Shown piece after piece: positions 9,113-18,024 of a stretch of DNA of 64,000 bases (its first letter is position 1; the number at the start of each line of letters is the position of its first letter). The stretch spans positions 1-64,000 of the forward strand of contig NZ_AAEW02000007.1 in assembly GCF_000167355.1 (NCBI RefSeq), read 5' to 3'. The notes beneath the pieces were generated by a model. That model did not search any database. It was given only the letters and a program-made list of their open reading frames with translations, and was not told the origin of the DNA. The translations under genes and the position numbers were made by a program. Origin of the DNA: Desulfuromonas acetoxidans DSM 684. Lineage in GTDB: Bacteria; Desulfobacterota; Desulfuromonadia; Desulfuromonadales; Desulfuromonadaceae.

Positions 9113-9364
9113 TTACTCCTGATTGGCTTCGATGAATTCAGCCAAGCTGTTGATGGATTGAAGTGCCGGACGGCCCTCTTCCATATCCTTAATCTCGACA
9201 CCAAAATGCTTCTGAACCAGCACCACCAGTTCAACGGCATCCAGCGAATCCAGACCGAGACCTTCACCGAACAACGGCTCATCATCGGCAATCTCTTGCG
9301 GCGTGATATCCTCAAGATTAAGATCTTCAACCAGAATCTTTTTAAGTTTTTCTTTGGTTGTCAT
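9113..9364 (-). CDS. acyl carrier protein (second of the locus)
   Basis: An 83-residue acyl carrier protein with an intact attachment motif GLGLDSLDAVE and an acidic helix II following it. A clear CAGGAG box precedes the ATG. It sits between the LpxL-like acyltransferase and the KS/KS-like pair and is separated from the ketosynthase by four bases, so it is the natural carrier for that condensing pair. It shares the FGEGLGLDSLD pattern typical of carriers in aryl polyene and flexirubin loci, more divergent from AcpP than a duplicated housekeeping carrier would be. Confidence 0.93.
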   Translation of the reverse strand: MTTKEKLKKILVEDLNLEDITPQEIADDEPLFGEGLGLDSLDAVELVVLVQKHFGVEIKDMEEGRPALQSINSLAEFIEANQE

Positions 9365-9402
9365 AACGTCTCCTGTTCAAAACGGTTGATTCCACTAGCT
9401 TA

Positions 9403-10335
9403 TTAATTGTCATCCCACATATCAAAGAAATTGTAAAACTGGTACGGATTTTCCCGGCAATAACCGGCCAGGGCATCCGCATACTGTTGCACATAAGGTC
9501 GATAAGCCTCGGCTTTGCGCCCCAACCCCTGCGGCACGCGTATCTCGTCGATCAACTCCATTTCATAGCGATCACCGGCGCTTTTACGCGTCATCATCAC
9601 CACAATTGGTGCCCCAGTGGCTGACGCCAACTGAAACGAACTGAACGGCAGCGCCACGACATCACCGAGAAACTCCACCGTCACCACATTACGCTCATGG
9701 GGCGGCAGCCGGTCGCCCATCACCGCCAGAATCATACCCTGTTTCAACACCCCCATCATTTCCAGAGTACCACCAAGAAAACCACGTGGATCAATGGTGC
9801 GATAGGGGCATTCCTGTTCGGCATATTCGTAATAGTGCCGCTCCAGACTGCCGTCATCCTGATGCATCACCATATGCACCGGCTCTTCGAGAAAGTTCAG
9901 CGCCGACATGGCTACCTGCCAGCAGCCGACATGGGACATCATCAGGATCATCCCCTGACGACGATTGCGGATCTCCAGCAACTGTTCCCGTCCATGCAGA
10001 GCCACCTTGAGCCGGTCAGGTCCGAGCATACCGACCACGGCCCGATCGACCAGCACCTTGCCGAAATCGAGAACCATCCGGTAGCTGTGCCACCACAGGC
10101 CATCTTCACCGGCCTCCACAAAGCGCCGCTTGAGGTACGGTCGACAACTGCGCCGCACCTGGGGGCGAAACAGAATATAAAAGGCGACGACAAAATACAA
10201 CAGTGCGTATGCCGCCCGCCGTCCGCCACTGCGAATCATCACATAAAACGCCTGATAACCCAGCTTTGAGCCAAGGGGGCGTTGCACCTGTTCGCTGGTT
10301 GATTCTGCCAATTTTTCGCTTGTCTGTCCGGTCAT
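9403..10335 (-). CDS. LpxL/HtrB-type lysophospholipid acyltransferase
   Basis: A protein of about 310 residues of the lauroyl/myristoyl acyltransferase family, with an N-terminal hydrophobic helix (YALLYFVVAFYILF). The family block HX4D appears in degenerate form as SHVGCWQ, and the second block as GDRLPPHE with the following FLGDVVALP stretch. Family members acylate a hydroxyl on lipid A or related glycolipids; here the likely role is attaching the chain to a membrane acceptor. The frame opens further upstream, but the ATG at 10335 overlaps the stop of the glycosyltransferase gene as ATGA, so that start is preferred. In many aryl polyene loci this function is fused to or next to a GT2 domain. 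Confidence 0.82.
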   Translation of the reverse strand: MTGQTSEKLAESTSEQVQRPLGSKLGYQAFYVMIRSGGRRAAYALLYFVVAFYILFRPQVRRSCRPYLKRRFVEAGEDGLWWHSYRMVLDFGKVLVDRAVVGMLGPDRLKVALHGREQLLEIRNRRQGMILMMSHVGCWQVAMSALNFLEEPVHMVMHQDDGSLERHYYEYAEQECPYRTIDPRGFLGGTLEMMGVLKQGMILAVMGDRLPPHERNVVTVEFLGDVVALPFSSFQLASATGAPIVVMMTRKSAGDRYEMELIDEIRVPQGLGRKAEAYRPYVQQYADALAGYCRENPYQFYNFFDMWDDN

Positions 10336-11531
10336 GATTCCCCGTGCTCCGAACACGTCTCTTTAACGGTTTTATCCATATCGCCTACCAGGCCCACGGC
10401 AATGACATATACCAGTCCACCCACCACAACGGCCAGCAGCGGTCCCACCAGCAAAGAGCCGAGAAACCACTCATAGACCCGCTCCAGTGCCTGAGCACCG
10501 AGAGTCTCCAACGAGATGTCCGTCAGCCAGCGACCATGGCGCAGATAGAAGCCCACCTCGATACACAGCGCCGGCACCAGCGGCGGCATGCACAGATTCC
10601 CCGCCGCAACGGCCAGATAGCGGTTGAGGCCGAGAAAGCCGGCAACAAACAGCGTCACCACCGTGTGGCAGGCGATCAATGGCAATGCGCCGAGCAACAC
10701 TCCCACGGCCATGGCCAGTCCGATTCTGGCCGGGGACACATTCTGCGCCAGCAACTGACGCAATGAACTCACAGGCCGTCGCCAACTGAACGGCGGTTGT
10801 TGTCGCTTGACCAGCCGTTTATGCGGCCAGGGCGCAATGGAACGCAGGCACAGCCGGGTATTGAGCCACGACAGCCGCAGGTTGTCCGTCAATTTGTTAA
10901 AATGAGACACCCGCGCCTTTCCCGGCGCATAATAGACCTGAATCGGCACGTCGCGCAGCGGCACACCGGCCCAATTGGCCTTGACCAGTACCTCCACTTC
11001 AAACGAGTAGTGGCAATCACTGAAGCTCAAATGATCAAACACCGCCAGCGGATAGGCTCGATAGCCGCTCTGCACATCGCCCAATGTCTGACCGGTCTGT
11101 ACCCTGAGCCAGAAATTGGAAAACCGTCGGCCAAACCGTGAGCTGCCCGGAATATCCGCTGCGGTAAAATCACGCAACCCGACATGAATCGCCAGCGGCT
11201 CCTGTTCAATCGCGGCAAAAAACCGCGGCAGATCTTCGGGAAAATGTTGCCCGTCAGCGTCGAGGATAATCAGATGCCTCATTCCCTGCTGTTTGGCATA
11301 CTCCGCCGCCGTCAGAATCGCCGCTCCTTTGCCGCAATTGTGGTTGTGTCGCAACACCGCAACGGGCAAATCGTCAATCAACGACGCCACAGCATTCTCA
11401 CTGCCGTCATCCACCACCAATACCTGATCGTGTTGCTGCAGACAGCGCTCCACCACGTCACGCAAGGTTGCCGCGTGGTTGTAGACCGGAATCGCCACCA
11501 GGATTTGAGAACGGTCCGTCACTCCCGTCAC
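10332..11531 (-). CDS. GT2 glycosyltransferase fused to a DUF2062 membrane domain
   Basis: N-terminal GT-A domain: VAIPVYNHAATL, VVDDGS, CGKGAA, the DXD-like DADGQH and a GYRAYP segment identify a dolichol-phosphate-mannose-synthase-like family 2 transferase (residues about 1-210). The C-terminal ~150 residues carry three to four hydrophobic helices with the DUF2062 pattern (GVLLGALPLI, GNLCMPPLVPALC). It probably transfers a sugar or sugar-phosphate to a lipid at the inner membrane. The frame is open to 11603. I place the start at the GTG at 11531 because a GAGGGG box precedes it and it begins just after the upstream stop; an ATG at 11546 is the alternative. Confidence 0.85.
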   Translation of the reverse strand: MTGVTDRSQILVAIPVYNHAATLRDVVERCLQQHDQVLVVDDGSENAVASLIDDLPVAVLRHNHNCGKGAAILTAAEYAKQQGMRHLIILDADGQHFPEDLPRFFAAIEQEPLAIHVGLRDFTAADIPGSSRFGRRFSNFWLRVQTGQTLGDVQSGYRAYPLAVFDHLSFSDCHYSFEVEVLVKANWAGVPLRDVPIQVYYAPGKARVSHFNKLTDNLRLSWLNTRLCLRSIAPWPHKRLVKRQQPPFSWRRPVSSLRQLLAQNVSPARIGLAMAVGVLLGALPLIACHTVVTLFVAGFLGLNRYLAVAAGNLCMPPLVPALCIEVGFYLRHGRWLTDISLETLGAQALERVYEWFLGSLLVGPLLAVVVGGLVYVIAVGLVGDMDKTVKETCSEHGES

Positions 11532-11535
11532 CTTA

Positions 11536-12993
11536 TCACCCCTCATCGCCCAGCCGTTTCCCTTTGCGGGCAAACGACAGGAATCCGCCGAGATTGCGGA
11601 CAAAGCGCCCCCAACTGTGCGGTGACTTCCACAACATGGTCACATAGCCCCAGATCACATCATTGCGGCGAAAGTGTTTCTTGTAAAAGGTCAGAAACAG
11701 CTCTTCGAGCTTTTCCTCACTCATGCCATGAGGAATAAACTGGAAACGCATGCAATCCATTTTGGCCCAGTCTTCGTCAAACACACCCAACTCATGGATG
11801 TTTTCGTAGAGCGGCGAGCCCGGAAACGGCGTAAACTTGGCAACATTGAGATCATCAATGGGCAGTTTGAGAATGTAATCGATACTGCGTCGCACGCTCT
11901 GTTCACTCTCACCGGGCAGGCCGACCATCATCAACCCTTTAACGCGAATACCATGTTTCTTGATCAGACGGATGGTGTTGGCCAACATGTCAAGATCGGG
12001 ATTCTGACGGTGCTGGGCCAGCAACTCGGGATCACCGGTCTCAATGCCGAGGCTCATCATCCAGCAGCCCGCCCGTTTCATCAACGCAATCAGTTCATCA
12101 TCGACATGCTCAGCACGGATGGCGCAGTTAAACGTCATGCCGAGGGGCTGGTCAATCATCCGCTGACAGAAATCGATCACCCGCTGGCGGTGAAACGTGA
12201 ACTGATCGTCATAAAAGTTGATATGACGGATATCGTAACGCTCGCGCAGATGCTGCAGATGACGGTACAGATAATCTGCAGAGTTGTAACGAAACGTGCG
12301 CCGGAACACCGAGCGGTCACAGTAACTACACGCGTACGGACACCCACGGCTGGAAATACAGCTGGTGTTAGGCGCTTTGGGATAATTGAAAATCGGCAAC
12401 TGATACGCCTCGGGAAAACCCTCCAGCTTATCGTAAGCCGGAAACGGCAGTGCATCCAGATCGAGTGCCGGTTCACGGTAACCATTGAACACCACTTCGC
12501 CATCATCAGTGCGACACACCACGCCTGAAAGGGCTGTATGATCATCGTTGGTGGCCGACGCCAGTTGATAGAGGGTCTCCTCCCCTTCGCCGACCACCAG
12601 GGCATCCAGCTGCGGATAATCACTGAGTAACGTCTCTTTTAACGCCGACACATGGGCACCACCGGCTGCCACTTTTAGCCCGGGGCAGGCATCACGCGCC
12701 AGTTCGGCAATGCGCACCCCATCGAGAAAACTGGAGGTAGTGCAACTCAGCCCCAGCCACGCCGGACGGTGCTGACGCACGTAATCACAGATCGCCTGAT
12801 CTGAGTCGGGCCGCGCGTAACAGTCGATGATATCAACCTGCAGCCCCCGCTCCATCAGGTAGGCAGCGATACTGGCCAGACCCAAAGGCGGCATGATATT
12901 GGCCAGCCGCGATACATCGTGTCCGGCCTGGCCACTGGCGTAACCAAGGGGATGTACCAGCAGAATCCGTTGTCGATCCAGATCAGCGTGCAC
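11536..12993 (-). CDS. B12-binding domain radical SAM enzyme (third of three)
   Basis: A protein of about 485 residues. The N-terminal Rossmann-like domain has the cobalamin-binding-type PPLGLASIAAYL motif and the VVGEGEETL loop. The radical SAM cluster motif CPYACSYC is central, followed by a TIM-barrel with the GIETGDPELL and VGLPGES segments. Such enzymes methylate or rearrange unactivated carbons and need anaerobic conditions, fitting the host type. The start is set at the GTG at 12993, preceded by AGGAG at five bases, although the frame opens at 13020; this gives an 11-base overlap with the preceding radical SAM gene. The substrate is unknown. Confidence 0.88.
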   Translation of the reverse strand: MHADLDRQRILLVHPLGYASGQAGHDVSRLANIMPPLGLASIAAYLMERGLQVDIIDCYARPDSDQAICDYVRQHRPAWLGLSCTTSSFLDGVRIAELARDACPGLKVAAGGAHVSALKETLLSDYPQLDALVVGEGEETLYQLASATNDDHTALSGVVCRTDDGEVVFNGYREPALDLDALPFPAYDKLEGFPEAYQLPIFNYPKAPNTSCISSRGCPYACSYCDRSVFRRTFRYNSADYLYRHLQHLRERYDIRHINFYDDQFTFHRQRVIDFCQRMIDQPLGMTFNCAIRAEHVDDELIALMKRAGCWMMSLGIETGDPELLAQHRQNPDLDMLANTIRLIKKHGIRVKGLMMVGLPGESEQSVRRSIDYILKLPIDDLNVAKFTPFPGSPLYENIHELGVFDEDWAKMDCMRFQFIPHGMSEEKLEELFLTFYKKHFRRNDVIWGYVTMLWKSPHSWGRFVRNLGGFLSFARKGKRLGDEG

Positions 12994-14356
12994 GGCGTCT
13001 CCTGCGGCCTGGAGTGTCAAAACGGATCAGATGATCCCACAAAATTCCCTTAAAGCCGAAATTGTTCATTACCGCCATCTTCTCCTGGCCATCTGACGGT
13101 GGGAAGATGCGATCACGGCGGCCATTGAACGAATCAAGAATCATCTGGTTCATCGGCTCCACCTGGATGTGCGGTGAAAAATAGTAGATCGGCTTGATCA
13201 ACGACGCGCCCGGCTCTATCACATTATCGGCAATGGCTCGCTCCAATAGGCGCGACTTAGGCAGAATCCGGATGCCGGAAAAAGCAAACACCACACAGTG
13301 CTCCAATTTGGCAATATTAGACAGCCCTTCAGCCACCGTCTCCGGCGTCTCATTCGGCCCGCCGAACATGATGAAATGGGCACAGGGCACCTGCTCGGCA
13401 ATGGCCGCCTGCTGACAGGCAAGCACTTCATCAAAGCCAAACCCTTTATCAAGTCCGGCCAAAGTGGTGTCGCTGGCGGCATCGGTTCCCATCTCCATGG
13501 CATACAGCCCGGCACGTTTGAGCAATTGCAACACCTCACGGTTCAACCCCTGAGGTCGGAAGAAAGCACACCAGCGGATATCGAGTTCACGGCGCACCAT
13601 CTCTTCGGCCAACTCGAGATATAAACCCTGTGGATCGTTAAAGATCGAATCGGTAAAAAACACCGTACTGGTGGCGTGGTCGCGTTTAAGACGGGCCAAA
13701 TCCTCGACCACCGCATCCACCGGCCGTGGCCGGAAACGGTGGCCTTCCAAACCGGGATAGGTGCAATAGACACATTTAAACGGGCAACCACGTTTGGTCT
13801 GTAAATTGATCAAACCACTGTGCTGCTGGTAATAGTCGACAAATTCCGGCACCAGTAACGGTTGACCCATCTCATGGCCCTGCAACGGTTGACTGCCACA
13901 GGTGATTGCCTCAACCTTTTCACCACGGCTGATCCGGTCGATCAACGTTGGTACGGCTTGCTCCCCCTCGCCCACCACACCATAATCGGCACCGAGGTAG
14001 CTGAGAATCTCTTCAGGGAGAATGGAAAATGCCGGGCCACCAACGACAACCGGAGCCGAGCTGATGGTACGAATCGTTTCGATCAACCGTTTGGCATCCG
14101 TGAGATACCAGTTTTTATCCGAGCTGAATGAGTCGACATTGTCGATGTTGCGCAACGACAGGCAGACCACATCCGCATTAAACGCTTCCAGATCTCCCTG
14201 CAGACGACGACAGTCCTGGTCATACACCAGAAAATCAAACTGCCGCACCTCGTGTCCCGCACCATCCAGAGCACCGGCGACAATAGCCATGCCCAGCGGA
14301 TACACCGGATACGGGTCCGTGGAGATGTTGGAGGAGATCAGAAAAACACGACTCAT
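12983..14356 (-). CDS. B12-binding domain radical SAM enzyme (second of three)
   Basis: A 457-residue protein with an N-terminal cobalamin-type domain (YPLGMAIVAGAL, VVGGPAFS, VVGEGEQAV) and the radical SAM motif CPFKCVYC at residues 191-198, followed by a barrel with a GTDAASD segment. It resembles the lipid-biosynthesis B12/radical SAM family known from candidate ladderane loci; that assignment is from memory of the family, not from a search. The ATG overlaps the stop of the first radical SAM gene as ATGA. The C-terminus ends in a run of Arg residues. The reaction is unknown; methylation, C-C bond formation or cyclisation are all possible for this superfamily. Confidence 0.87.
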   Translation of the reverse strand: MSRVFLISSNISTDPYPVYPLGMAIVAGALDGAGHEVRQFDFLVYDQDCRRLQGDLEAFNADVVCLSLRNIDNVDSFSSDKNWYLTDAKRLIETIRTISSAPVVVGGPAFSILPEEILSYLGADYGVVGEGEQAVPTLIDRISRGEKVEAITCGSQPLQGHEMGQPLLVPEFVDYYQQHSGLINLQTKRGCPFKCVYCTYPGLEGHRFRPRPVDAVVEDLARLKRDHATSTVFFTDSIFNDPQGLYLELAEEMVRRELDIRWCAFFRPQGLNREVLQLLKRAGLYAMEMGTDAASDTTLAGLDKGFGFDEVLACQQAAIAEQVPCAHFIMFGGPNETPETVAEGLSNIAKLEHCVVFAFSGIRILPKSRLLERAIADNVIEPGASLIKPIYYFSPHIQVEPMNQMILDSFNGRRDRIFPPSDGQEKMAVMNNFGFKGILWDHLIRFDTPGRRRRRAR

Positions 14357-15618
14357 GACGCGGTCCTGTTCAAACTAAACTGACGTTTGCGCTTAGTATC
14401 GTAACGGCGATAGGTACCGTCATCCATTTCACGAGCAATAACCTGTTTGAACAACTTCCCCATTTTCAACTGGTAGCCACCATCGGCGTTGAAGGTATCC
14501 CAGGCGTAATAGAACAGATCCTGCAGGGTGTCCACAGACATCTGCTTCGGTTGAAACACCACCTTATCCGCCGTGTAATCCCCCCAGCCGTTATTGAGCA
14601 GACGGCCCTCTTTTTCCAACTGTGCACGGATCGGCGAATGAGGGAACGGCGTAAGAATGGTGAACTCGGCGACATCCAGCTCCACTTCGATGAGAAAATC
14701 GACCAAACGCCGGATATCGTCAGCACTTTGATCATCAGTACCGAGAATGATGGTGCCTTCGACGCCGATGCCGAAATCCTTGAGCCGTTTGATGCGGTTA
14801 CGAATAACATCCGACGTGTCAAAAACCGCCTGATACACATACCAGGCTCCGGCATCAGCAGCCGCCTTAAGGACGTCGTCGTCATCAAGCAACGGATGAG
14901 ACACCCACTTTTTCTTGAGCGGCTTCATGGCCTCAAAAAGTTCCAGCAGCCACTGTTTGTCCTGAGCCATGGAATTATCGACAATAAACATGCGGTTATT
15001 GGGAATCGCCTCCATCTCGGCGATAACCTTTTCAATGGGCCGGGGGCGGAATTCATGACCACCAAGATAACCGGTACAACAGGGAAAACATTTGAACTTA
15101 CAACCGCGCGACGCATGCACCAGATCGAGCATCTGAACGCCACGATAGTTGTAACAGTCACGATCAAGAATCTCACGCCGTGCCGTCCCCACCAGTTCGA
15201 TGGGCGGATGTTGCTGCAGGTAGTTGTACACCGGCTTGAGTTCACCACGCTCAAAGTCGCGAATCACCTGCTCGGTACGCCCTTCCGCTTCACCGATAAA
15301 CACACAGTCGGCATGTTGCTGCACCTCCTCGGCGTGCAACATGGTGGCAATGCCGCCGAACATGACGGTTCTTCCACGCTTGCGATACTCGGCAGCAATC
15401 TCAAAGGCACGCGGCAACTGACAGGTGAGCATGACGGACAGTGCCACAAGATCAGCCGGTTCATCAAAATCCAGGGTCTGGACGTTTTCATCGGTAAAAC
15501 TCACTTCAACGTCTTCAGGAATGGTCGCGGCAAAGACCACCGGTCCATGAGGCGGCAGGTGAAACTCGGTTTGCCGTTCCAGCTTCGCCCAGCGTGGATA
15601 AACCAACTTCATTTTCAT
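14353..15618 (-). CDS. B12-binding domain radical SAM enzyme (first of three)
   Basis: A 421-residue radical SAM protein with an atypical, shorter N-terminal domain (RTVMFGGIATM, VFIGEAEGRT) and the cluster motif CKFKCFPC at residues 173-180, directly followed by another Cys (181). The remainder is a barrel containing ILGTDDQ and a TPFPHSPI segment. A GGGAGAA box six bases upstream fixes the ATG at 15618. It is the first gene of three consecutive radical SAM genes and is preceded by a 118-base gap, one of the larger gaps in the locus, where an internal promoter could sit (a TTGACG element is present but I see no convincing -10). Confidence 0.86.
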   Translation of the reverse strand: MKMKLVYPRWAKLERQTEFHLPPHGPVVFAATIPEDVEVSFTDENVQTLDFDEPADLVALSVMLTCQLPRAFEIAAEYRKRGRTVMFGGIATMLHAEEVQQHADCVFIGEAEGRTEQVIRDFERGELKPVYNYLQQHPPIELVGTARREILDRDCYNYRGVQMLDLVHASRGCKFKCFPCCTGYLGGHEFRPRPIEKVIAEMEAIPNNRMFIVDNSMAQDKQWLLELFEAMKPLKKKWVSHPLLDDDDVLKAAADAGAWYVYQAVFDTSDVIRNRIKRLKDFGIGVEGTIILGTDDQSADDIRRLVDFLIEVELDVAEFTILTPFPHSPIRAQLEKEGRLLNNGWGDYTADKVVFQPKQMSVDTLQDLFYYAWDTFNADGGYQLKMGKLFKQVIAREMDDGTYRRYDTKRKRQFSLNRTAS

Positions 15619-15736
15619 CGATTGTTCTCCCTTTTTGTTCCCTTTATGCGTTCATTCGTTATCGTATCAGCAGATGGACGCGTTCAACGTCAAGCACTGC
15701 TCTTTAGTCCGATCCAACGTCGCGCTTCCGCCCCTG

Positions 15737-16420
15737 TCACGACTTTAACCGTGCGACCAACGCCATGGCACAGGCAATGGGCTGTCCGGACAGGGACAAG
15801 GCACCAGACGCCTCACGTGTCAGGGTCAATTGTGCAGAAGGTGCCGATTTATCCACCACCAGAAACAGGCTACCAGGTGCCTGCAACACGCCGTAGCTAT
15901 CCAGATCACAAAACCCGACCACCACGGCTTCGGCCTCACCGTTATCCAGCAGATCAAGCGCATTGTCCACCACGGCCAAACCGTCTGGACGGCAACTGTT
16001 AACCACCTCACAGCATCCGGTTAATCCAAAACGCAAAGCCGCTTCACCAAGAAAGGTGTTGGACAAGGTATAGGCAAACAGTTGCGGACTGGCCAGAGCA
16101 CCATGCTCGGGAATCACCGTGGTAAAATAGTCGCAATCGGTCTCCAGACAGCCGCTGTAGGTTTCCGCCAAAATGGCCACCGGTCGTTTCTCCTGCCAGT
16201 GGTCCATACCGGCATCCTGCAGGGCCAGAGTAATGCCGGCCAGACCCAGCCGCGAAAACGGGTCCATCCGTCCAAAACGGCGGTCCGGTTTATCAAACAG
16301 ATCCTGGCGCTGCAGTTGCGGTAACGTACCGGGACCAAATCCGGAAAAACCACTGCTGAAACCGCGACCGAAACCATAACTGCTCACCCAGCCGAATCCG
16401 GCAATACGATAGGGGTTCAT
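15737..16420 (-). CDS. half-length ketosynthase-like protein (chain-length-factor-like)
   Basis: 227 residues corresponding only to the N-terminal half of a ketosynthase. The ALQDAGM helix, a VAILAETYSG strand, and NSC at the position of the active Cys are visible, but the C-terminal half with both catalytic His residues is absent. N-terminal-only ketosynthase-like proteins are regular members of aryl polyene loci, where one such partner acts as a chain-length factor, so this is more likely a functional short family member than a truncated gene. Its ATG overlaps the stop of the complete ketosynthase upstream as ATGA, making those two a likely heterodimer. An unusual Gly/Ser/Phe-rich segment lies at residues 15-32. 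Confidence 0.78.
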   Translation of the reverse strand: MNPYRIAGFGWVSSYGFGRGFSSGFSGFGPGTLPQLQRQDLFDKPDRRFGRMDPFSRLGLAGITLALQDAGMDHWQEKRPVAILAETYSGCLETDCDYFTTVIPEHGALASPQLFAYTLSNTFLGEAALRFGLTGCCEVVNSCRPDGLAVVDNALDLLDNGEAEAVVVGFCDLDSYGVLQAPGSLFLVVDKSAPSAQLTLTREASGALSLSGQPIACAMALVARLKS

Positions 16421-17553
16421 CCGTCCCTCCGTTTCAGCAACAGCGCGGCATTGACACCGCCAAAACCGGAATTGGTCGACAACAACACATCGCCACGGAA
16501 TGGTTGCGGCACATTCTTCACCCGTTCACCGGCCAGCGGTTCAGCCTGTTCCAGGCCACAGGTGGGCGGTAAACTGCGTCGGCGCAATGCAGGCAACGCC
16601 AGAGCCACTTCCAGACCACCGGCGGCCCCCAGGGTATGACCGAGGGCTCCTTTAATGGAATTGATCGGCAGATGCCGGTCACCAAACAACTGATTAAAAG
16701 CGGTCAACTCCATCATATCGTTGTACACCGTGCCGGTACCGTGGGCGCTGATGGCCGCCACATCATCCGCAGCCAGTCCGGCGCACGTTAGCGCCTGTTC
16801 CACCGCAAGGATCAGTCCACAGCCGTCACGGGCCGGAGCGGTAATATGGTTGGCATCATTGGCAATGCCCCAGCCACACAAGTGGATATCCGTGGGCAGA
16901 CCATGTCGGAGGGCAGTATCCTCATCCATCAACACCACGGCCGCCGCTCCTTCTCCCAGGGTCAAACCACTGCGTTCAACGTCAAACGGTCGACTCGGCA
17001 AACGCGACAACGCCTGTAACGCCGAAAACCCGGACAAGACAAACTCACTGACCAGGTCGGCACACACCACCACAACACAGTTGGCCCGGCCGTGGGCAAT
17101 CAACGCAGCGCCACGGGCGATGGCCTGAGTGGATGACGCACAGGCGGCATTGACATTCTGCCCCGGATCAGCGCTGCCCAGCTTATCCGCCACCCAGCGG
17201 GTCATGGTCACCGGCAAACTGGCTTGCAGTTGCGCGGCTTCGCGGCCATCGCGCTGGCCCTGCTCCAACAGGTCAATCGCCCCTTTGGTGGTTGCGGTAA
17301 ACAGACGGGTCTCTTGCGGCAACTGCGGCAGTTGAGCAAGCACCTGATCGAGCAGCGGATACAGCCGTGAGCCAGTGGCATCGGCGGCCAGGTCCGGGAC
17401 ACAGGCTGCCACCTTGGCGAGATAATGGTCGGTATTAAACCGGTCCACCTCGGCGATTGCCGAGCGCCCGTCGTTCAAAGCCTCCCACGTGGCATCAAGG
17501 GACGTTCCCAAGCCGGTCACGGCGCTGCCGTGGGTAATCACAACGTTTTTCAC
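16417..17553 (-). CDS. beta-ketoacyl-ACP synthase, active
   Basis: A 378-residue condensing enzyme with Cys138 in NAACASS, His271 in SAHGTGT, Lys301 and His306 in KGALGHTLGAAGG and a C-terminal GFGGVNA loop. It is shorter than FabF in the N-terminal region, as is common for the ketosynthases of aryl polyene-type loci. It overlaps the thioesterase gene on one side and the half-length ketosynthase-like gene on the other, each by four bases. With that partner it would form the second KS/chain-length-factor-like pair of this locus, probably responsible for polyene elongation. Confidence 0.91.
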   Translation of the reverse strand: MKNVVITHGSAVTGLGTSLDATWEALNDGRSAIAEVDRFNTDHYLAKVAACVPDLAADATGSRLYPLLDQVLAQLPQLPQETRLFTATTKGAIDLLEQGQRDGREAAQLQASLPVTMTRWVADKLGSADPGQNVNAACASSTQAIARGAALIAHGRANCVVVVCADLVSEFVLSGFSALQALSRLPSRPFDVERSGLTLGEGAAAVVLMDEDTALRHGLPTDIHLCGWGIANDANHITAPARDGCGLILAVEQALTCAGLAADDVAAISAHGTGTVYNDMMELTAFNQLFGDRHLPINSIKGALGHTLGAAGGLEVALALPALRRRSLPPTCGLEQAEPLAGERVKNVPQPFRGDVLLSTNSGFGGVNAALLLKRRDG

Positions 17554-18011
17554 AGGGTTCCCTCTTTCCAGCGACGTAAAAAATCCTGATAAAACGGTGG
17601 TGGCACCACCAGAATATTATGATCGGTATCCAACAACATCTGGACACTGTAACCACGTGTGACCACCTGTTGTTGTTCATTGCGTAGAATAAATTCAAAG
17701 TTCAACCGCGCCGCTTCCGTCCAGTGCCACAAACCTTCGATGGTAAACCACTCCTCAAAACGCAACGGCTGAACATAATCAATGTGCAATTTCTTAATTG
17801 GTGCGACAACGCCTTGAGCATAGAAATCCATATAGCCCAAACCGTAATGCGCTCCGAGAGCAACGCGAGCATCTTCAAAATAGCTCGGATATCGGCCATG
17901 CCAGACAATGCCTACCGCATCCACTTCTTCAAAACGGACGTGACGTTTAACAGTCAACGTCAGCGGAGCTGGTGCCTGTTCGATTACTGGAAACCACCCT
18001 TTTTTTGCCAT
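17550..18011 (-). CDS. 4-hydroxybenzoyl-CoA-type thioesterase
   Basis: A 153-residue single hotdog protein of the YbgC/4HBT family. The catalytic-loop pattern VDAVGIVWHGRY with Asp and His, followed by YFEDARVAL and YGLGYMDF, is typical. Family members hydrolyse acyl-CoA or acyl-ACP thioesters; the aryl polyene thioesterases of this size edit or release chains from the carrier. It overlaps the ketosynthase start by four bases and follows the FabZ-like gene by 13 bases, consistent with one coupled set of polyene-chain enzymes. Confidence 0.88.
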   Translation of the reverse strand: MAKKGWFPVIEQAPAPLTLTVKRHVRFEEVDAVGIVWHGRYPSYFEDARVALGAHYGLGYMDFYAQGVVAPIKKLHIDYVQPLRFEEWFTIEGLWHWTEAARLNFEFILRNEQQQVVTRGYSVQMLLDTDHNILVVPPPFYQDFLRRWKEGTL

Positions 18012-18024
18012 AAACCTCTATCCC

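Noticed and set aside
15737-16420. Truncated ketosynthase pseudogene
   Set aside because: Both ends are tightly coupled to neighbours and half-length ketosynthase-like proteins are regular members of aryl polyene loci.
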